Shown: piece by piece, positions 9,189-18,076 of the stretch
Layout: each line of letters starts with the position of its first letter
Numbering within the stretch: the stretch's first letter is position 1
Assembly: GCA_026988015.1 (NCBI GenBank)
Contig: JALSMA010000086.1
Coordinates: 17,972-81,971 of the forward strand
Direction: 5' to 3'
Length of the DNA stretch: 64,000 nt
From: Desulfobulbaceae bacterium
Lineage (GTDB): Bacteria; Desulfobacterota; Desulfobulbia; Desulfobulbales; Desulfocapsaceae
Program-made: the position numbers and the translations under genes
Notes under the pieces: model-generated
What the model was told of the DNA's origin: nothing
The model's input: only the letters and a program-made list of their open reading frames with translations
The model's database searches: none

Positions 9189-9400
9189 ACATCACTATCA
9201 ATGGTGAAAAAGAACATCTCACCGGCCAGACCATTGTAATTTCAGATCTGTTACAAATAAAGAATGTTGAATCTCCGGAAATGGTGTCTGTCCAGCTAAA
9301 TGGCAAAATTGTGAACCAGGAGCGGTTTCAAAGTACATCGGTCACAGAAAATGATGAGCTTGAATTTCTTTACTTCATGGGCGGTGGGGAGAACAAATGA
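9185..9400 (+). CDS. hcyS: ThiS/MoaD-like sulfur carrier with blocked C-terminus (HcyS-like)
   Basis: 71-residue beta-grasp sulfur carrier. Such proteins carry sulfide as a C-terminal glycine thiocarboxylate. Start ATG at 9185 follows AAAGGAG; an in-frame ATG at 9164 would lie inside lrp. The chain ends FMGGGENK: three glycines at 66-68 followed by Glu-Asn-Lys, so the C-terminus must be trimmed before activation. The JAMM peptidase two genes downstream is the expected trimming enzyme. With metY, a ThiF/MoeB-like gene and a TusA-like gene next door this matches the HcyS system described for Wolinella succinogenes methionine synthesis, rather than thiamine ThiS. No thiG or thiH is present. Confidence 0.88.
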   Translation: MNITINGEKEHLTGQTIVISDLLQIKNVESPEMVSVQLNGKIVNQERFQSTSVTENDELEFLYFMGGGENK

Positions 9401-10629
9401 CAGGTTTCACCACCACAGCCATACACGGTATCCGCTCAAAAGAGAATCCACATGGCACCCTGCGGGTTCCGACTTATGACTGCGTCAGCTTTGAATATGA
9501 GGATTCCAAAGCCATTCAGCAGGCATTTGAGGGAAAAAGGATGGCACACACCTATTCCAGGATATCCAATCCAACAGTGACCCACTTGGAGCAAACCTTA
9601 CGTTTATTATCGGGCGGGATAGCTGTTCTTGCAGTTTCTTCCGGAATGGCTGCGATTTCAAACACTATCCTGGCCCTTGGTTCTGCTGGAAAAAACATAA
9701 TCACAACCAAGCATCTCTTTGGAAACACCCTGTCACTTTTTGAAAAGACCCTTTCCGCTTGGGGCCTAGAGGTCCGATATGTCTCCATGAATGATATGGA
9801 TACAATTGACACCGCCATTGACACAGATACCTGCTGTGTTTTTCTTGAAAGTATCACAAATCCTCAGCTTGAAGTTGCCGACTGCAACGCCATATCAGTG
9901 GTTGCCCAGAAACATGGTGTCCCACTGGTTGCTGACAATACGCTCATGACTCCTTACCTTTTTAACAGCCGGAAAAACGGGGTGGATATCGAGATACTCT
10001 CGAGCACCAAATATATTTCAGGAGGAGGAACCACTGTTGGTGGAATTATCATAGACAACGGTACCTTTGATTGGAACAAGTCTGCGAAACTGAAAGAATA
10101 CGCGGCACGATATGGATCAATGACCTTTATCGCGCGACTTCGCCAGGAAATTTACCGCAATGTAGGTGCCTGTCTCTCCCCCCATAATGCCTCCATGCAG
10201 AGTCTTGGTCTGGAAACATTAAGCCTCCGTATTGACAAAAGCTGTGAGAGCAGCCTTGAAATTGCACATTTTCTCAGCAGACACTCCACGGTTCAGGCAA
10301 CTCACTACCCCGGCCTTCCGGATTCTGCAAGTTATGATATAGCACAAAAACAGTTCGGATCACAATCCGGTGGAATCCTCACCTTTGACCTGAAAAACAT
10401 TGACTACTGTTTCAAATTAATGGATTCACTCAATGTCATAAGAAGAGCCACCAATGTAAATGACAACAAAAGCCTTATCATCCACCCCTGGTCCACCATC
10501 TTTGCCGAATATCGTGATGAAGAAAAATGCGCCATGGGGATCCGGCCGACAATGCTCCGACTCGCAGTGGGCATTGAGGACATAGCGGATTTAATAAAAG
10601 ACCTAGAACAGGGACTGGAGCAGTTATGA
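9397..10629 (+). CDS. metY: O-acetylhomoserine sulfhydrylase-like PLP enzyme (MetY, Cys/Met metabolism family)
   Basis: 410-residue gamma-family PLP enzyme. Visible motifs are the tyrosine/arginine phosphate-binding loop HTYSRISNPTV, AVSSGMAAIS, VADNTLMTPYL with the PLP aspartate, and the Schiff-base lysine in LSSTKYISGGG. Reaction: exchange of the acyl group of O-acetyl- or O-succinyl-homoserine for sulfur to give homocysteine. The start overlaps the hcyS stop (ATGA) and its own end overlaps hcyF in the same way, pointing to translational coupling. From the neighbours, the sulfur donor is likely the HcyS thiocarboxylate rather than free sulfide. A cystathionine synthase or lyase role cannot be excluded from family motifs alone. 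Confidence 0.9.
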   Translation: MTGFTTTAIHGIRSKENPHGTLRVPTYDCVSFEYEDSKAIQQAFEGKRMAHTYSRISNPTVTHLEQTLRLLSGGIAVLAVSSGMAAISNTILALGSAGKNIITTKHLFGNTLSLFEKTLSAWGLEVRYVSMNDMDTIDTAIDTDTCCVFLESITNPQLEVADCNAISVVAQKHGVPLVADNTLMTPYLFNSRKNGVDIEILSSTKYISGGGTTVGGIIIDNGTFDWNKSAKLKEYAARYGSMTFIARLRQEIYRNVGACLSPHNASMQSLGLETLSLRIDKSCESSLEIAHFLSRHSTVQATHYPGLPDSASYDIAQKQFGSQSGGILTFDLKNIDYCFKLMDSLNVIRRATNVNDNKSLIIHPWSTIFAEYRDEEKCAMGIRPTMLRLAVGIEDIADLIKDLEQGLEQL

Positions 10630-11429
10630 TAGATTTCACAGAAGATCAGCTTGAACGATACAGCCGCCACATTCTCCTCCAGGACGTGGGGGTTGAAGGA
10701 CAGGAAAAACTCCTGAATGCAAAAGTACTTCTTGTGGGGGCGGGTGGACTGGGAGCCCCTGTATCACTCTATCTTGCCGCTGCAGGTGTTGGAACGATCG
10801 GTGTCGCTGACAATGATGTTGTGGACCTGTCCAACCTGCAGCGTCAGGTTGTTCACTTCCACAAGGACATAGGTACAGCTAAAGTTGACTCAGCACGGGA
10901 CAAGATGTTAGCTATCAATCCTGATATAACAGTCAAAACCCACAAAACATTCCTCTGCGCAGACAACATCCGGGAGATAATCAGAGAATATGATTTTGTG
11001 GTGGAAGGAACCGATAATTTTCCCGCTAAATTCTTGATCAACGATGCCTGTGTCATGGAGAATATCCCCTTTTCCCATGGTGGTATCCTGCGATTTGACG
11101 GGCAGACAATGACTGTTGTGCCAGGAAAATCATCATGCTATCGTTGCACCTTTCGCAATCCCCCTCCACCTGATGTCGTACCGACCTGTTCTCAGGCTGG
11201 TGTTTTGGGAGCCATTGCCGGAATGCTCGGTACAATTCAGGCGGCAGAAACCCTCAAATTCATCACCGCTACTGGAGATTTGCTCACAGACACCCTCCTC
11301 ACTTTTGACGCCAAAAGCATGAACTTTCGAAAGATACCTCTGAAGCAACAGAAGGATTGCCCAATCTGTGGTGAATCCCCACGCATCACCAAACTCGAAG
11401 ACGCAGTACAGGCAGTCTGCGGAATCTAA
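10626..11429 (+). CDS. hcyF: E1-like adenylyltransferase, ThiF/MoeB/HesA family (HcyF-like)
   Basis: Activates the C-terminal glycine of a sulfur carrier by adenylation. The 267 residues include the Rossmann ATP site GAGGLGAPVSLYLAAAG, the helix after DLSNLQRQVVH, the EGTDNFPAKFLIND loop with the metal-binding Asp, and two zinc Cys pairs (CYRC and, at the C-terminus, CPIC). No rhodanese domain is attached, so sulfur must come from another donor, probably the TusA-like protein at the end of the operon. ATGA overlap with metY. MoeB itself is a close alternative by sequence; the operon makes the homocysteine role more likely. Confidence 0.9.
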   Translation: MIDFTEDQLERYSRHILLQDVGVEGQEKLLNAKVLLVGAGGLGAPVSLYLAAAGVGTIGVADNDVVDLSNLQRQVVHFHKDIGTAKVDSARDKMLAINPDITVKTHKTFLCADNIREIIREYDFVVEGTDNFPAKFLINDACVMENIPFSHGGILRFDGQTMTVVPGKSSCYRCTFRNPPPPDVVPTCSQAGVLGAIAGMLGTIQAAETLKFITATGDLLTDTLLTFDAKSMNFRKIPLKQQKDCPICGESPRITKLEDAVQAVCGI

Positions 11430-11446
11430 GGGGCCAAGGGAAAACT

Positions 11447-11851
11447 ATGCTTATAAATCAATCTGTTCTCTCGGCAATAACAGAGCATGCAAAACAGGAG
11501 CTTCCCCATGAGGCTTGTGGCTACCTTGCTGAACGGAATGGGGTTATCGAACAGCACTACCACATGACCAATACTGACAAGGCCGCGGACCACTTCTCAA
11601 TGGATCCCGGTGAACAGTTCGCTGCAGTAAAAGAGATGCGCAGGCAAGGGCAGAAACTTGCTGCAGTCTACCACAGCCACCCGGAAACACCGGCCAGGCC
11701 ATCCGAGGAAGATATTCGGCTTGCTTACGACCCAGGCATCAGCCATGTTATCATTTCACTGGCCGTCCCTGAATCCATCAGTATCAAGGCATATAAGATA
11801 CTATCAGAAGAGGTCTTTCCTGAAAACATCGAGATCAATCTGGAGGCTTAG
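11447..11851 (+). CDS. hcyD: JAMM/MPN metalloprotease (HcyD-like)
   Basis: 134-residue zinc isopeptidase-fold protein with the whole JAMM signature: Glu22 (PHEACGYL), His76 and His78 in YHSHP, Ser86 and Asp89 in ARPSEED, with the H-x-H-x10-D spacing intact. Family members remove residues after the di-glycine of sulfur carriers, or cleave carrier-bound product (Mec+ with CysO in mycobacteria). Here the clear substrate is HcyS, which ends GGG-ENK. It begins 17 bases after hcyF. Confidence 0.92.
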   Translation: MLINQSVLSAITEHAKQELPHEACGYLAERNGVIEQHYHMTNTDKAADHFSMDPGEQFAAVKEMRRQGQKLAAVYHSHPETPARPSEEDIRLAYDPGISHVIISLAVPESISIKAYKILSEEVFPENIEINLEA

Positions 11852-11860
11852 AAAAATAAA

Positions 11861-12103
11861 ATGAACAAGAAAAAAACGATAGCTGCAGTGAAAAACTGCC
11901 GAGGAATAGGATGTCCCATGAACATGGTTCACACCAAGGTTGCCCTTGCAAAACTGGTTTCCGGGCAAGTACTCGAAGTCATCCTTGACGATGGAGCCCC
12001 AATCAACAATGTCCCCGGGTCAGTGGAAAGAGAGGGACACACCATCCTCAAGAAGAATTCTCTTGGCGACGGCAGCTGGTCTCTCCTTATTGAAAAAGCA
12101 TAA
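11861..12103 (+). CDS. TusA/SirA-family sulfurtransferase
   Basis: 80-residue persulfide carrier of the TusA family. The catalytic Cys18 is in GCPMNMVHTKVAL, a variant of the usual CPxP motif in which the proline is Asn or Met; an extra Cys13 precedes it. It probably hands sulfur to the adenylated carrier HcyS, as the SirA-like protein does in the Wolinella operon. It starts 9 bases after hcyD and is the last gene of the operon. Recognition is by motif and length; the exact partner is inferred from position. Confidence 0.85.
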   Translation: MNKKKTIAAVKNCRGIGCPMNMVHTKVALAKLVSGQVLEVILDDGAPINNVPGSVEREGHTILKKNSLGDGSWSLLIEKA

Positions 12104-12128
12104 CCTCAACTACGCTCATACGGTGCAG

Positions 12129-12165
12129 AAAAAAAGGGGAAGTAACCATCAATAGAACTTCCCCT
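12129..12165 (-). terminator. Rho-independent terminator for the rubredoxin gene
   Basis: On the minus strand AGGGGAAGT pairs with ACTTCCCCT across a 13-base loop, followed by seven T. The T-run is on the minus side only, though the stem may also slow transcription arriving from the hcy operon. Confidence 0.75.
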
Positions 12166-12176
12166 CAAACCATACG

Positions 12177-12800
12177 TTATTTCTTTGCTTTTGAAAAGAC
12201 CAGCTGACCACCAAGGTGCCCTGCAATACCGACGGAACCCAGTAATAAAAGAGATAGCAGCAAAAAGACCCAGCGCGCAGAAGATGCCACCATCAGCACA
12301 TCCGGCTGCAGCAGTTTCCAAATAATAAGTACAGCCAGCACAGTTATGGCCACAACGCTCGCAGCAATCTTCACCTTAAAAACAGAGGTACTCACTCCCT
12401 GATACTTCTTCTGCCAGGTCACATAACCGGATAAAATAACAACTGGCATGCTCAGAAATACCGCAATCATATTATAAAGGGCTGCTGTTTCAAAACTGGT
12501 CACACTAAAGATAACCGCAATGATAAAAAACCCCACAGCAATCGGGATAATTCCGTTGGGACTGTGAACACTGATGGGGTGGAGGTGATTTTTCACCATA
12601 TGATCGGTCATCATGGCGACAAATCCGGTGGAGGGTTCTTTCACCATTTCATCACCAGTTATTTCGCCCCTTGCTGCATCCTCATCCTCGGCCTTTACTT
12701 CAAAAAATTTTTCCCGACCTGCACCACAGACCGGACACTTCTCCGGTGGTTCTTCACCTTCATGAATATACCCACACACTGAACATTCCCACTTTTTCAT
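12177..12800 (-). CDS. Rubredoxin-type iron domain fused to a four-helix membrane domain
   Basis: 207 residues starting [18 protein letters not shown]. Cys6, Cys9, Cys22 and Cys25 form two C-x2-C knuckles for a rubredoxin/rubrerythrin-type mononuclear iron site. After an acidic linker come about four hydrophobic helices ([20 protein letters not shown] through [20 protein letters not shown]), resembling DUF2231-like membrane domains. It presumably links membrane electron flow to a small iron site; location next to katA and perR suggests oxidative-stress defence. ATG at 12800 has CAGGAG upstream. An earlier in-frame ATG at 12902 lies in a repeat element and is rejected. Confidence 0.82.
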   Translation of the reverse strand: MKKWECSVCGYIHEGEEPPEKCPVCGAGREKFFEVKAEDEDAARGEITGDEMVKEPSTGFVAMMTDHMVKNHLHPISVHSPNGIIPIAVGFFIIAVIFSVTSFETAALYNMIAVFLSMPVVILSGYVTWQKKYQGVSTSVFKVKIAASVVAITVLAVLIIWKLLQPDVLMVASSARWVFLLLSLLLLGSVGIAGHLGGQLVFSKAKK

Positions 12801-12837
12801 CCCGTAACTCCTGATTTCTTTGTATTTTAATTTATTC

Positions 12838-12958
12838 CCTGAATCAGCGACAACTTCGTGATTGCTTTTCCTATAACCCACGAAATGTAATTTAAATCCC
12901 ACATCCTGGTATATAAAACAAACCTAGCTGCATTACCATCAAACGCTCACGGATTCAA
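12838..12958 (+). repeat. Dispersed TIR element, copy 3
   Basis: Full-length copy of about 120 bp: left end CCTGAATCAGCGACAACTTC, middle TTTTCCTATAACCCACGAAA, right end ATTACCATC..GCTCACGGATTCA. The ends are imperfect inverted repeats of each other. Confidence 0.8.
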
Positions 12959-13044
12959 GTATGACAATCTCGTAAAAAGGTCAATTGATAGATGACTAAG
13001 TAAAAACCTTAAGATGAGAAAAATGTATTTTTTGTTTGATTTCT

Positions 13045-13119
13045 GCGTACCAGGGCACGTCGTAGTTGATATAAAAAATGCAGCAACGAAGCAGGAAAAG
13101 AGTTTTTACGACGCCATCA
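13045..13119 (+). repeat. Dispersed repeat family 2, copy 1
   Basis: GCGTACCAGGGCACGTCGTA, then AACGAAGCAGGAAAAGAG and TTTTTACGACGCCATCA. The same blocks occur in this order near 19161 and 59146. The stretch is noncoding. Confidence 0.7.
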
Positions 13120-13125
13120 AGTATA

Positions 13126-13161
13126 CCCATGTGAAACCACATAACTGCAATTTCACATGGG
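13126..13161 (-). terminator. Hairpin after katA, possible terminator without T-run
   Basis: CCCATGTGAAA (13126-13136) and TTTCACATGGG (13151-13161) form a perfect 11-bp stem 26 bases after the katA stop. No T-run follows on either strand, so it may stabilise the mRNA end rather than terminate. Confidence 0.5.
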
Positions 13162-13186
13162 CACATCATTTCCACAACATCCGGAT

Positions 13187-14623
13187 CTACAGACCAAGTG
13201 CTTTCGCCACCCCCGCACCGTATGCTGGATCAGCTTTTGAACAATTTGCAATATGACGCTTCTTGATCTCATCCGGCGCATCGCCCATTGCCCTGGCAGT
13301 GTTTTCAAATAAAACCTGCTGCTCATCTTTTGTCATAAGCTGGAAAAGCCTTGCAGGCTGACTATAATAATCATCATCTTCCCTGTGGTTCCAGTGTTCC
13401 GCAGCACCTTCCACGCTGAGTGGCGGCTCACTGAAATCGGGTTGCTGCTGCCATTCTCCCTGGCTGTTTGGCTCGTAACCTATGGTGCTGCCATGATTGC
13501 CATCCACCCGCATGGCCCCATCACGATGATAATTATGAAATGGGCAACGTGGTGCATTCACAGGAATCTGTTGATGGTTCACCCCGAGACGATAGCGCTG
13601 CGCATCTCCGTATGAAAAAAGTCTTCCCTGAAGCATCTTATCCGGAGAAAAACCAATTCCCGGAACCACGCTGGCCGGGTTAAAGGCAGACTGTTCCACC
13701 TCTGCAAAATAGTTTTCAGGATTGCGGTTCAACTCCAACACTCCGACCTCGATGAGTGGATAGTCTCCCTGGTACCAGACCTTGGTCAGATCGAATGGGT
13801 TATATGGACAATCGGCAGCATCTTTTTCTGCCATCACCTGTATAAACATGGTCCAGCGCGGAAAATCGCCATTTTCAATGCTCTGGTATAGATCTTCCTG
13901 ATGACTTTCCCGGTTTCTACCGACCAGAGCCTCAGCCTCCGCATCACTGAGATTCTTTATTCCCTGCTGGGTATGAAAGTGAAATTTTACCCAATAACGC
14001 TCATTTTCGGCATTGATAAAGCTGAAGGTATGACTGCCAAAGCCATGCATATGCCGATAGGTTGCCGGGATGCCTCTGTCACTCATGGTGATGGTTATCT
14101 GATGCAGGGCCTCCGGCAAGGAAGTCCAGAAATCCCAGTTGTTCTTTGCACTACGCATATTGGTTCTCGGATCTCTTTTGACCGCATGATTCAAGTCGGG
14201 AAACTTCAAAGGGTCACGAAGAAAAAATACCGGTGTATTATTACCTACCAGATCCCAGTTCCCCTGGTCAGTATAAAACTTAAGAGCAAAACCACGAATA
14301 TCCCGTTCAGCGTCCGCTGCTCCTCTTTCCCCGGCAACAGTCGAGAAACGTGAAAAGACTTCTGTCTTTTTCCCCACCACAGAGAAGAGATCAGCCTTGC
14401 TGTACTTAGTGATATCGTGAGTCACTGTAAAGGTACCATAGGCACCTGACCCCTTGGCATGCATACGCCTCTCCGGGATAACTTCCCTGTCAAAATGTGC
14501 CAGCTTTTCCTGAAACCAGATGTCCTGCATCAGCATGGGTCCACGCGGCCCCGCTGTCATCACATTCTGATTATCCACCACCGGGGCACCATTATTTCCT
14601 GTCAATTTTTTTTCAGTAGACAT
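13187..14623 (-). CDS. katA: Monofunctional haem catalase
   Basis: Converts hydrogen peroxide to water and oxygen. The 478-residue length and motifs fit small-subunit (clade 3) catalases: the catalytic His in [12 protein letters not shown], the distal [15 protein letters not shown] segment, the conserved Asn region [17 protein letters not shown] and the proximal haem tyrosine in [14 protein letters not shown]. No signal peptide, so cytoplasmic. It lies 45 bases after perR in the same direction, and the membrane rubredoxin gene follows; this arrangement points to peroxide-induced expression under PerR. A catalase in a probable anaerobe indicates exposure to oxygen. Confidence 0.97.
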   Translation of the reverse strand: MSTEKKLTGNNGAPVVDNQNVMTAGPRGPMLMQDIWFQEKLAHFDREVIPERRMHAKGSGAYGTFTVTHDITKYSKADLFSVVGKKTEVFSRFSTVAGERGAADAERDIRGFALKFYTDQGNWDLVGNNTPVFFLRDPLKFPDLNHAVKRDPRTNMRSAKNNWDFWTSLPEALHQITITMSDRGIPATYRHMHGFGSHTFSFINAENERYWVKFHFHTQQGIKNLSDAEAEALVGRNRESHQEDLYQSIENGDFPRWTMFIQVMAEKDAADCPYNPFDLTKVWYQGDYPLIEVGVLELNRNPENYFAEVEQSAFNPASVVPGIGFSPDKMLQGRLFSYGDAQRYRLGVNHQQIPVNAPRCPFHNYHRDGAMRVDGNHGSTIGYEPNSQGEWQQQPDFSEPPLSVEGAAEHWNHREDDDYYSQPARLFQLMTKDEQQVLFENTARAMGDAPDEIKKRHIANCSKADPAYGAGVAKALGL

Positions 14624-14668
14624 AATTCATTTTCCTCTAGGTGAAATGTTTTCCGCAACATCCACACT

Positions 14669-15130
14669 TTATTGTTTATCTTTCCTTCCAATATTCAGAC
14701 AATTCCTGCACACTCCGTGAAACTCCAAGTGCCGTGATTCTATCATTCCAACCTCCCCTATCCCTTCAGGAAGCTTGCAGCTGTCAAATCTCTGCCAGTA
14801 AATATCCTCCACTTTCCTACAGTGGTTACAAATAAAATGATGATGAACCTTGAGATTGGTATCAAACAACGTCCTCTCATTCATAAGATGTAGCTTTTTA
14901 ACCAATCCCAACTCATCGAATGTTGCCAGTGTCCGATAGACCGTATCCAAAGCGACTGTGGGAAGTTTCCTGCGAAGTCTCTTGTAAATTAACTCCGCCG
15001 ACGGGTGGTTACTAACTGCCATCAACTCCTTAAATATTTCAAGCCTCTGATGGGTAAGCTTAATTCCGGACTCCCCACACAATTTCTTGAGCTCCTCTAT
15101 CTGCTGTTTTGTAAATTTTGCATTATCCAT
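14669..15130 (-). CDS. perR: Fur-family peroxide regulator (PerR-like)
   Basis: 153-residue metal-dependent repressor. Winged helix region: GIKLTHQRLEIFKELMA, then HPSAELIYKRLRRKLPTVAL and DTVYRTLATFDELGLV. The dimerisation domain has HHHFICNHCRKVEDI and CRNCLNIG, two Cys pairs for the structural zinc. The Asp in KVED at the position separating PerR (Asp) from Fur (Glu), plus adjacency to katA, favour PerR. Because znuB lies just upstream on the same strand, a zinc-sensing (Zur) role is the main alternative. A recognisable Per or Zur box was not found in the 178-base gap to znuB. Confidence 0.85.
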   Translation of the reverse strand: MDNAKFTKQQIEELKKLCGESGIKLTHQRLEIFKELMAVSNHPSAELIYKRLRRKLPTVALDTVYRTLATFDELGLVKKLHLMNERTLFDTNLKVHHHFICNHCRKVEDIYWQRFDSCKLPEGIGEVGMIESRHLEFHGVCRNCLNIGRKDKQ

Positions 15131-15308
15131 TTTGCCAACCTACCTAGTATCATTTATTATTTAAGAATACTTCATACTAAATACGATGTCAATAACTATT
15201 ACCACATAAAAATCATTAGTGTTTGCATATTACCTAACGGACTCATGTATATTCGAAACAAGCAGCTGGATAAACACAGATCTTTTAAAAAAAACTACGA
15301 AATGTATA

Positions 15309-16157
15309 CTAGAATAAAAACTTTTTGATACGAGTGGAGAGGATGACCAGGAGATATACTGCAGCAGCGATAACAATAATGACGGGTCCACTGGGAAGAT
15401 CCAGGCTATAACTGGCCCCAAGCCCCAGAACCACAAAACTTGCACAAAAAAGGACAGAGAGCACCATCATCTGGAAGATATTTTTTGAAAAATTTCCTGC
15501 TACAGAAGCAGGAAGGGTGAGAAGAGCAATCACCATAACAATACCCACCACTCTCACCAGCAGTACAATGGTAAGAGCAGCTAGGCAGAGGAGCAGAAGA
15601 TAAATCCAGCCGGTATGAACTCCACGCAACCGCGCAAATTCTTCATCAAAACAAACTGCCAGAAATTTATTATAGAAGATCCCCACCAGTGTCAGCACAA
15701 CGACATCAAGTGCCAGCACAAAAAAGAAATCCTCCTTTGAAACCAACAGAATATTACCAAAAAGATAGCTCATCGGATCAACATACCCTGGGGTCCTGGC
15801 GATAAAAAGAAGCCCCGCAGCCATCCCCACTGCCCAGAGGGCGCCGATAACACTGTCTTCCCTCTGCGAAGCATAGCGACTAACCAGCGCCAGAACAACA
15901 GCAGCCAGTAAGGCCACCAGCACGGCTCCCTGCATAGGACCAAACCAGGTAATACCAACACCTCTTTCAAGATACAGTCCCAAACCAATTCCTCCGAGAA
16001 CGCAGTGGGCAATGGCTCCAGCTATATAGCTGATCCTGCGAACCACAACGAAGGTTCCTATGACACCAAAGGGAAGCGAGGCAAATATTCCGGTGAGCAA
16101 GGCGTAGCGGAAAAATGGCAGATTAGGATCGGATAGAGCAGCCAAAAATTCAGTCAT
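15309..16157 (-). CDS. znuB: Zinc/manganese ABC transporter permease (ZnuB family)
   Basis: Integral membrane permease of the ABC-3 family, 282 residues with about eight to nine hydrophobic helices and the family stretch RRISYIAGAIAHCVLGGIGLGLYL. Together with the ATPase and binding protein it would import zinc (or manganese). ATG at 16157 has GAGGGG before it and overlaps the end of znuC by 8 bases; a start at 16190 would extend far into znuC and is less likely. Confidence 0.92.
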   Translation of the reverse strand: MTEFLAALSDPNLPFFRYALLTGIFASLPFGVIGTFVVVRRISYIAGAIAHCVLGGIGLGLYLERGVGITWFGPMQGAVLVALLAAVVLALVSRYASQREDSVIGALWAVGMAAGLLFIARTPGYVDPMSYLFGNILLVSKEDFFFVLALDVVVLTLVGIFYNKFLAVCFDEEFARLRGVHTGWIYLLLLCLAALTIVLLVRVVGIVMVIALLTLPASVAGNFSKNIFQMMVLSVLFCASFVVLGLGASYSLDLPSGPVIIVIAAAVYLLVILSTRIKKFLF

Positions 16158-16923
16158 GCTGATGCCCCTCCGAGCTACAGCAGTGATCATGGCGAATCAT
16201 CTGCAGGTCCCCACCATACATCTCACGGATAAGATCTCCGGTGAGCGCACTGGTGGGGTGAATCACCACCTGCTTATTAACACAGGCAATTCGTTTGAAA
16301 AACGTAGATGCGAAACCGACCTCATGGGTCACCATGAGGATAGTCATATTCCTGTTCAGCTCTGTGAGTAGATCAAAAAGGTGTAACTCCGACTCATGAT
16401 CTATGTTTGCTGTGGGCTCATCAAGTATCAGAATATCGCCACGGGACGCAAGGGCCCTGGCAATCAGAACCCTCTGTCGCTGCCCGCCGGAAATAGAAGA
16501 GAACGGGCGATTCGCTAAATCCTCAATCCCGGTGGTAGCCAGAGACTTCATCACCTGATCTCCGTCACTTTTACTATACCTGCCGGTGAATGACCCTCCG
16601 AGACACCCCATGCACACGACCTCAAAGACCGAGATGGGAAACTGCGGGTCATAATGTGCATACTGCGGCACATAGCCAATTCTCAAACGAGCCGCCTCCG
16701 GTCTCTCTCCAAAAACCCGCACCGTACCACTGTCTGGACTGAGGAGACCGACAATCAACTTGATTAGCGTAGATTTCCCTCCGCCATTGGGACCCACCAC
16801 ACAGATGGAATCAAAGCTGTTCACCTCGAGGTTTACATCGGTAAGCACCAACTGGGTATCGTAGGAAAACGAGAGATTCCTTATGGAGATGGCACTCTCT
16901 CTGTTTTTCTGGTCAGGGCTCAC
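16150..16923 (-). CDS. znuC: Zinc/manganese ABC transporter ATP-binding protein (ZnuC family)
   Basis: 257-residue ABC ATPase: Walker A GPNGGGKSTLIKL, signature SISGGQRQRVLIARAL, Walker B ILILDEPTANID and switch His in VTHEVGF. The C-terminus is rich in Cys and His (HDHCCSSEGHQHD), consistent with metal handling. It overlaps znuA by 4 bases and znuB by 8, so the three genes form a coupled operon. Confidence 0.94.
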   Translation of the reverse strand: MSPDQKNRESAISIRNLSFSYDTQLVLTDVNLEVNSFDSICVVGPNGGGKSTLIKLIVGLLSPDSGTVRVFGERPEAARLRIGYVPQYAHYDPQFPISVFEVVCMGCLGGSFTGRYSKSDGDQVMKSLATTGIEDLANRPFSSISGGQRQRVLIARALASRGDILILDEPTANIDHESELHLFDLLTELNRNMTILMVTHEVGFASTFFKRIACVNKQVVIHPTSALTGDLIREMYGGDLQMIRHDHCCSSEGHQHD

Positions 16924-17816
16924 GTTGCAGGACCACCCAAAGCACTGGCAATCTTTTCAGCCATTATCCGAATGGATTCAACACTATTTTCAGCAAGAGG
17001 ATCAAGGGCTACAACCTTGCCATCAATGGCCCGGGCGATACTCTCGGCGCTACTGGGGTCGAACTGCGGCTGGACAAACACCACCTTCACACCATCAGCC
17101 CTAGCCTTTCTGATAAGCGCAAAAAGTTGCCTGGGTGTGGGAGACTTCCCTCCTGTCTCCACCGCAACCTGATGCAGATTATAGCGATGGGCAAAATAGC
17201 CAAAGGCCGGATGAAATACAAAAAAAGAAGCCCCGCCATAAGAGGCAAGTTCTTTTAATACAGTGCTGTCAAGAGCATCAAGCTCTCTACTCAATCTTTG
17301 AAAATTGTCTCTATAAAGCCGTTCATTGCCAGGCTGCACCCGAACAAGGGAACCTAGCATAACCTCAGCCATGCTCTTTAAGTTTGGGGGTGATAACCAA
17401 ACATGGGGATCCAGCACCTCCATCCCCCCATGTTCATGTACAGCCTCTTTCATGGGAATTTTCTCGATGTTGTTACTAGTATCTACAATGCGAAGATTGG
17501 GAGAGCTACTCTTGAGACGCCTGGTTATTTCATGCTCAAACTCCAATCCTGCAGTAAAAAAGAGTACAGATCGGGACAGGGCCTGAATCTGTCTGGGGGT
17601 GGGTTCAAAGGCGTGCGGTTCCTGACCTTTATCCACCAGCAGATGGACTGTGACTTGATCTCCAGCTAATTGCCTGCAGAGCCACCTCTGGGGTGGGATG
17701 GAGACGAACACGTCTACCGGGGAACCGGTTGCTGCAAAGAGCTGCCATGGAAACAGCAGTACAAAAAAGAAAAGCAGCGAAATCCCTCTATATCTGATAC
17801 CCACATTTTTTTTCAT
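16920..17816 (-). CDS. znuA: Periplasmic zinc/manganese-binding protein (ZnuA family)
   Basis: Cluster A-I solute-binding protein of about 298 residues. A signal peptide (MKKNVGIRYRG, hydrophobic core, then FAATGS) precedes the mature domain. Metal-ligand His residues are visible in QEPHAFEPTPRQ, LDPHVWLSPPN and FVFHPAFGYFAH; the variable loop has only a short VHEHGG rather than a long His-rich stretch. Start ATG at 17816 gives a normal signal peptide. An upstream ATG at 17888 falls inside a dispersed repeat and is rejected. First gene of znuACB. Confidence 0.9.
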   Translation of the reverse strand: MKKNVGIRYRGISLLFFFVLLFPWQLFAATGSPVDVFVSIPPQRWLCRQLAGDQVTVHLLVDKGQEPHAFEPTPRQIQALSRSVLFFTAGLEFEHEITRRLKSSSPNLRIVDTSNNIEKIPMKEAVHEHGGMEVLDPHVWLSPPNLKSMAEVMLGSLVRVQPGNERLYRDNFQRLSRELDALDSTVLKELASYGGASFFVFHPAFGYFAHRYNLHQVAVETGGKSPTPRQLFALIRKARADGVKVVFVQPQFDPSSAESIARAIDGKVVALDPLAENSVESIRIMAEKIASALGGPAT

Positions 17817-17870
17817 ATACATTTCTTTTGCAGCCAGCCATTTCACAAAAAGTGTTCGTAACATGCACTG

Positions 17871-17991
17871 ACTCAAATCCGTAAGCATTCGATGATTTTT
17901 CCAAACACACCGAATTGCGTTTTTTTACAGCGACATTTCATTATGTTACTCAGAAACCAATCAAAAATCCGTCACAGATTGACAACTGAAT
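17871..17991 (-). repeat. Dispersed TIR element, copy 4
   Basis: Reverse-orientation full copy: ACTCAAATCCGTAAGCATTC at the left, CATTTCATTATGTTACTCAG in the middle and AATCCGTCACAGATTG at the right. It lies in the shared upstream region of divergent znuA and the Gate-domain gene. Confidence 0.72.
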
Positions 17992-18076
17992 CAGCAATCT
18001 ATTAAGCAGCAGCAATCTCGTCAAGGGAGAATAAGCATTGCAGTGAAAACTGATTTTCAGTATAGAGCAATGCACC

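Noticed and set aside
15131-15200. Per or Fur box upstream of perR (TTTATTATTTAAGAA)
   Set aside because: Only four of seven arm positions are symmetric; too weak in AT-rich sequence.
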